Shown here in pieces: positions 60,053-64,000 of a DNA stretch of 64,000 bases. A program made the position numbers and the translations under genes. Location of the stretch: positions 1,358,466 through 1,422,465 of the forward strand of contig MKVM01000001.1 of assembly GCA_001898835.1 (NCBI GenBank), written 5' to 3'. Each line of letters begins with the position of its first letter. The stretch's first letter is position 1. Under the pieces are notes generated by a model, which saw only the letters and a list, made by a program, of their open reading frames with translations, was not told the origin of the DNA and searched no databases. The stretch is from Micrococcales bacterium 72-143. Lineage in GTDB: Bacteria; Actinomycetota; Actinomycetes; Actinomycetales; Microbacteriaceae.

Positions 60053-61780
60053 ATGAACGTCGCCGAACACTTCGTCCGTGAGCTCGAGCGCGCCGGGGTG
60101 CGCCGCGTCTGGGGGCTCCCCGGCGACTCCCTCAACGCCTTCACCGATGCGCTGCGTCACAGCACGCAGATCGACTGGATGCACGTCCGCCACGAGGAGG
60201 CGGCCGCCTTCGCGGCGGCGGCGGAGGCCGCGGTCACCGGCGAGCTCGCCGTCGTCGCCGGCAGTTGCGGGCCGGGCAACCTGCACTTCATCAACGGACT
60301 GTTCGACGCGCAGCGCAGCCGCGTGCCGGTGCTCGCGATCGCGTCCCACATCCCGTCCGAGCAGATCGGCAGCGGGTACTTCCAGGAGACCCACCCGCAG
60401 GAACTGTTCCGCGAATGCAGCGTCTACTCCGAGCTCATCGGCGACCCGGCGCAGCTGCCCTGGGTCCTCGAGATCGCGATGCGCACCGCCATCGAGAAGC
60501 GCGGCGTCGCGGTCGTGGTCGTGCCGGGCGACGTCTTCTTCGCCACGGCTCCCGAACGCCGTCAGGGCTCACCGATCGCGGCGGCCTCGCCGCGCGTCAT
60601 CCCCGCGGCGGGAGAGCTGGAGGCGGCGGCCGGGATCCTCGACGGAGCGGATCGCGTGACGATCCTCGCCGGCTCGGGGGTCGCCGGGCACCACGACGCC
60701 GTCCTCGCCCTCGCCGAGCGGCTTCAGGCGCCGATCGTCCACGCACTCCGCGGCAAGGAGCACATCGAGTACGACAACCCGTACGACGTCGGGATGACCG
60801 GGCTGCTCGGGTTCTCGTCAGGCTACCGCGCCATGGAGCGGTGCGACGCGCTGCTCATGCTCGGCACCGACTTCCCGTACCGGCAGTTCTATCCCTCGCG
60901 CGCCCGCGTGATCCAGGTCGACATCCGTGGCGAGCAGCTGGGCCGGCGCACCCCGCTCGACCTCGGCCTGGTGGGCGACGTCGGGGAGACGGCCAGCGCG
61001 CTGCTGCCGCTGCTCCGGGAGGGCAGGTCCTCCCGCCACCTCGACGAGAGCCGCGCCCACTACGTCTCGGCCCGCAAGGGACTCGACGACCTCGCCCGCG
61101 ACGACGGTCGCGGCCCCGTGCACCCGCAGTACCTCACGCGGCTGATCGACGAGCTCGCCGACGACGACGCCGTCTTCACGGCGGATGTCGGCACCCCGGT
61201 GGTGTGGGCGGCGCGCTACCTGCACATGAACGGCACGCGGCGGCTCCTCGGATCCTTCACGCACGGATCGATGGCGAACGCGCTCCCCCAGGCGCTCGGC
61301 GCGCAGGCCGTCGACCGCTCCCGGCAGGTGATCGCGCTCGCCGGCGACGGCGGGCTGTCGATGCTGATGGGCGACCTCATCTCGATCGGACAGAACAAGC
61401 TGCCGGTGAAGATCGTCGTCTACGACAACTCGGCCCTCGGTTTCGTGGAGCTGGAGATGAAGGCCGCCGGCATCGTGAACTTCGGAACCGAACTCGAGAA
61501 TCCGGACTTCGCCCGCGTCGCGGAGGCCCTCGGCATCCGCGGCATCCGCGTCGAGGAGGGAGCGGGGCTCGAGGACGCCCTGCGCGACGCGTTCGCGACC
61601 GACGGGCCCGCGCTCGTCGACGTGCGGTGCGCGCGGCAGGAGCTGTCGGTGCCCCCGGCCATCACCGTCGCGCAGGCGAAGGGCTTCACCCTCTGGGCGC
61701 TCCGGACGGTGCTCTCGGGACGCGGCAGCGAACTGCTCGACCTCGCCGACACGAACGTGCTGCGGCGATTGCTGGGCTGA
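60053..61780 (+). CDS. Thiamine-diphosphate-dependent pyruvate oxidase/dehydrogenase (PoxB-like)
   Basis: A 575-residue ThDP enzyme: N-terminal Pyr domain with the catalytic Glu in VRHEEAAAFAA (about 46-56), central FAD-type domain, and C-terminal PP domain with GDGGLSMLMGDL near 431-442 and YDNSALGF. The profile matches PoxB, which decarboxylates pyruvate to acetate and CO2 with electrons to quinone, but the C-terminal lipid-binding segment of E. coli PoxB is not evident. Acetolactate-synthase-like activity cannot be excluded. Single-gene unit with a strong leaderless promoter. Confidence 0.87.
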   Translation: MNVAEHFVRELERAGVRRVWGLPGDSLNAFTDALRHSTQIDWMHVRHEEAAAFAAAAEAAVTGELAVVAGSCGPGNLHFINGLFDAQRSRVPVLAIASHIPSEQIGSGYFQETHPQELFRECSVYSELIGDPAQLPWVLEIAMRTAIEKRGVAVVVVPGDVFFATAPERRQGSPIAAASPRVIPAAGELEAAAGILDGADRVTILAGSGVAGHHDAVLALAERLQAPIVHALRGKEHIEYDNPYDVGMTGLLGFSSGYRAMERCDALLMLGTDFPYRQFYPSRARVIQVDIRGEQLGRRTPLDLGLVGDVGETASALLPLLREGRSSRHLDESRAHYVSARKGLDDLARDDGRGPVHPQYLTRLIDELADDDAVFTADVGTPVVWAARYLHMNGTRRLLGSFTHGSMANALPQALGAQAVDRSRQVIALAGDGGLSMLMGDLISIGQNKLPVKIVVYDNSALGFVELEMKAAGIVNFGTELENPDFARVAEALGIRGIRVEEGAGLEDALRDAFATDGPALVDVRCARQELSVPPAITVAQAKGFTLWALRTVLSGRGSELLDLADTNVLRRLLG

Positions 61781-61800
61781 GCGGTGCGGGGCTCCCCACC

Positions 61801-63129
61801 TCAGGGGATGCCCGGTGTCGCTCGGAACGCGTTCACCGTCGGGTCGATGCGCACCTGCGCCTCGGTCCCGGAGTCGAGGACCGTGTTGCCGGTCGACGCG
61901 GTGTCGACCAGCACCGCGGTGACCGGGATCCTCCGCGCCTCCTCGGTCGACAGGAGCGCCTCCACCTGCGCCTCGAACGCGGAGCCGCCCGTCGCGCTCC
62001 GCACCTCCCGCGCCACGACGTGGTTGGACGCGATGTAGTTGCCCTCGCCCTCCGCCACCCGGATGATGACGGGCGTCGCACCCGCCGGGCGGATGCTCGC
62101 CGGGTCGAGCACCTCGGAGAAGTGGTTGCCGATGACCGAGTTGTCGTTCCCGCTCACCCGGAGCAGGCCGAAGGTGTCGTCGAGCCCGTTGTCGGTGCCG
62201 ACGAAGGGCTCCCACGGCTCGTGGTCGCGCAGGAAGTGGTTCGACCCGACGAGGACCTCGGAGCTCGCCGCGAGCACGACCATCCCGGGGTAGAAGGAGT
62301 GCAGCCGGTTGTTGGTGAGGCTCGAGCGGGTGACGCCCTCGAAGCGCACGCTGCTCGCGCCGCGCGGGAAGACGTTGTTGGCGGTGACCAGCAGGCCGCC
62401 GTGGTTCTCGGCGTAGATCGAGTGCCCCCGGAATCCGGCCCCGATGAGGTTGTCGGTGACCTTGGACGCCTGCCCCCACCCGCGCAGCTCGATGCAGTTG
62501 CCGCACTCGGCGATGAAGTTGTCGTGGATCGAGAGCGCGTCGGCGTTGTGGATGGTGAGCGCGTGCTCGAGGTAGACGAAGCCCATGCCGGTGATGCGGA
62601 AGGAGTCGTTGGCGCTCGCGACGTGGATTCCGGTGCGGCCGTTGAGGTAGCTGTTCTCCGGATGCCGTCCCGACCCGTCCGCCGCGAAGTGCAGCCCGTC
62701 GATGCAGAAGCCCGAGAACTCGACCGAGCTGATCCGCGGACTCCCTTCGCGCTCGACGAGGAACGCCGCGCCCGCGCGCTCGTCGGCCCCCGCGGGCAGG
62801 TCGACGAGGACGCGGCTGCCGCCGGGCCACAGCTCGTGCAGCTGGGCCCACTCGTCCTCGGGCACGTTGAACCGGATGCTCGACGAGGTGAAGCCGTGGC
62901 CCGACCCCTCGATCCGGAGGAAGCTGAGGTCGATGCGCACCTGCGTGCGGAGGCGGTAGTCCCCGGGCGGCAGGGAGATGACGGCGCCCGGCTTCCCGCC
63001 GTCGTTCTCGTCGGTCGCGGTCTGGCGGGCCCGGATGTCGGCGATGATGCTGTTGATCACCTCGCCGATGTCGTCGAAGGGGTCGCCGACGGGCCACTCG
63101 GTGACGTCGTAGCGGTTCGTGCGTGACAT
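61801..63129 (-). CDS. Inulin fructotransferase-like protein (GH91, DFA-forming)
   Basis: A 442-residue right-handed beta-helix. Matches remembered inulin fructotransferases over its length: DDIGEVINSIIADIRARQT, GAVISLPPGDYRLRTQV, GHGFTSSSI, VYLEHALTIHNADAL, NFIAECGNCIEL with the acidic residues at the active site, and NNVFPRGAS. Such enzymes cut inulin into difructose anhydrides (I or III). Unlike known secreted forms, there is no signal peptide: it starts MSRTNRYDVTEW and the frame is closed upstream. It follows a PfkB kinase gene with a 39-bp gap, consistent with a fructan operon. Confidence 0.82.
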   Translation of the reverse strand: MSRTNRYDVTEWPVGDPFDDIGEVINSIIADIRARQTATDENDGGKPGAVISLPPGDYRLRTQVRIDLSFLRIEGSGHGFTSSSIRFNVPEDEWAQLHELWPGGSRVLVDLPAGADERAGAAFLVEREGSPRISSVEFSGFCIDGLHFAADGSGRHPENSYLNGRTGIHVASANDSFRITGMGFVYLEHALTIHNADALSIHDNFIAECGNCIELRGWGQASKVTDNLIGAGFRGHSIYAENHGGLLVTANNVFPRGASSVRFEGVTRSSLTNNRLHSFYPGMVVLAASSEVLVGSNHFLRDHEPWEPFVGTDNGLDDTFGLLRVSGNDNSVIGNHFSEVLDPASIRPAGATPVIIRVAEGEGNYIASNHVVAREVRSATGGSAFEAQVEALLSTEEARRIPVTAVLVDTASTGNTVLDSGTEAQVRIDPTVNAFRATPGIP

Positions 63130-63168
63130 GGATCTCGTCTCTCGGTGTCGTCTTCGGGTTGAGCGCGC

Positions 63169-64000
63169 TCAGACCGCCTGGCGTTGCGCGCCGAGCTCGT
63201 GCAGCTCCGGCAGATCGGCGCCCGCGCGCGAGACGGTGACCGCGGCGGCCCGCGCCGCCCATCCGCCGATCTCCTGGAGGCGCCGCGAGGAGACCGGCCG
63301 CCCGTCCCCCCCGTCGGGCCCGAAGACGAGTCCTCGGATGAGCGCCGCCATGAAGGAGTCTCCGGCGCCGACGGTGTCCGCGACGGTCGTCGTCACGGAC
63401 GGCACGCTGACGCGCTCGGCCGCGCTCGCGAGGTACGCCCCACGGCTCCCCCGCGTGATCCCGGCCACAGCGGCTCCTCCTGCGATGAGGAGGTCGAGCA
63501 CCTCGTCGAGGGGCCGCCCGGGGAACAGGAACTCGGCATCTTCGTCGCTGAGCTTGATGAGCTGGGCGACGAGCGCGAGCTCCGTGAACCGCGCCCGCGC
63601 CTCGCGGGGGTCGCCGATGAGACCCGCGCGGATGTTCGGGTCGAAGGTGATGAACGCGCCGGCCGCGCGAGCCCGGCGGAGGATATCGCTCGTCACCTCG
63701 CGCCCGGGCTCGAGGAACGCGCCGAGCGAGCCGGTGTGCACGACCGTCGGCGATCCGAGGTCGGCGAGCTCGCGCGGGTTCCAGCTCACCGCGAAGTCGT
63801 AGCGCGCCGACCCGTCGTCCGCGAGGGTCGCGACGGCGGTGGACGTCGGCGCGTCGGTCACGGATTCCGGGGTGAGGGCGACCCCGGAGCGGTCGAGGTG
63901 CGCCCGGATCAGCTCCCCGTCGTCGTCGGCACCGATCGCCGTGTGCAGGCGGGTCGCGATGCCCAGCCGCGCGAGCCCCAGCGCCACGTTCGCGGGCGAT
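63169..64000 (-). CDS. PfkB-family fructokinase (5' end outside window)
   Basis: At least 277 residues of a ribokinase-family sugar kinase whose start lies beyond 64000. The in-window sequence begins inside the SPANVALGLARLG substrate-binding motif and ends with the catalytic GAGDSFMAALIRGL segment near the C-terminus. It is the gene before the inulin fructotransferase on the same strand, so fructose from inulin or difructose anhydride is the expected substrate. An internal GTG at 63987 is not the true start. Confidence 0.87.
   Translation of the reverse strand, partial: SPANVALGLARLGIATRLHTAIGADDDGELIRAHLDRSGVALTPESVTDAPTSTAVATLADDGSARYDFAVSWNPRELADLGSPTVVHTGSLGAFLEPGREVTSDILRRARAAGAFITFDPNIRAGLIGDPREARARFTELALVAQLIKLSDEDAEFLFPGRPLDEVLDLLIAGGAAVAGITRGSRGAYLASAAERVSVPSVTTTVADTVGAGDSFMAALIRGLVFGPDGGDGRPVSSRRLQEIGGWAARAAAVTVSRAGADLPELHELGAQRQAV

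Overview
The window is a compact, very GC-rich stretch with many GTG starts, translationally coupled genes, and regulators and metabolic genes typical of high-GC Gram-positives: a GTP-type PEP carboxykinase, a RamB-like regulator, a 13E12/DUF222 HNH protein with an actinobacterial SOS box, an IdeR/DtxR-type iron box, and leaderless promoters. Gene content and style point to Actinomycetota, most likely family Microbacteriaceae (inference; no rRNA is present). I see no prophage, insertion sequence or CRISPR array. This is mostly chromosomal housekeeping and accessory sequence, with one tRNA-Ala.

Layout. 0-5.3 kb: an envelope/exopolysaccharide block (nucleotide-sugar dehydrogenase, epimerase, secreted Pro/Thr-rich polysaccharide deacetylase, lipoprotein). 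5.3-12.5 kb: a YhgE/Pip-like membrane protein with divergent TetR regulator, an aldo/keto reductase, a hydrolase, a DUF4349 lipoprotein and an MFS transporter. 12.5-15.5 kb: a DUF4956, VTC-domain and Cthe_2159-like beta-helix lipoprotein cluster. 16.7-20.6 kb: a complete ECF importer (S, double ATPase, T) ending in a ferric-siderophore reductase-like gene, under a near-perfect iron box. 20.6-22.7 kb: OhrR-like MarR and PadR units with visible operators. 22.7-29 kb: a lactate/gluconeogenesis block (lldD and its GntR regulator, glpX, pckG, divergent RamB-like regulator). 29-34 kb: miscellaneous genes, a decayed beta-helix gene and a GntR/PfkB pair. 33.4-37.7 kb: a Zur-type zinc locus (His-rich binding lipoprotein and YcgR/YcgQ-like pair). 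37.8-48.6 kb: lipoproteins, SOS-boxed HNH protein, DDN-MarR-DyP operon, tRNA, galU, 5-formyl-THF cyclo-ligase, mscL. 48.8-52.8 kb: a large helicase-like protein with degenerate ATPase motifs. 53-61.8 kb: transporters, TetR units, reductases and a PoxB-like enzyme. 61.8-64 kb: an inulin fructotransferase-like gene preceded by a PfkB kinase that runs off the window.

How the parts fit. Lactate oxidation (lldD) makes pyruvate, and pckG and glpX are the committed gluconeogenic steps; the RamB-like and GntR regulators bracket them. Iron (IdeR box) and zinc (Zur box) each control a recognisable transport unit. Many first genes use the same promoter form, a TAnnnT -10 box 6-7 nt before the start codon, so leaderless transcription is common; several operators sit exactly on these promoters. 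At least two intergenic palindromes form a family with compensatory arm changes, and a third locus carries a tandem hairpin whose two copies preserve pairing through different wobble positions.

Limits: family assignments come from motifs and remembered homologues, without database searches. Start codons were chosen from spacing, Shine-Dalgarno-like sequence, coupling or leaderless -10 boxes.
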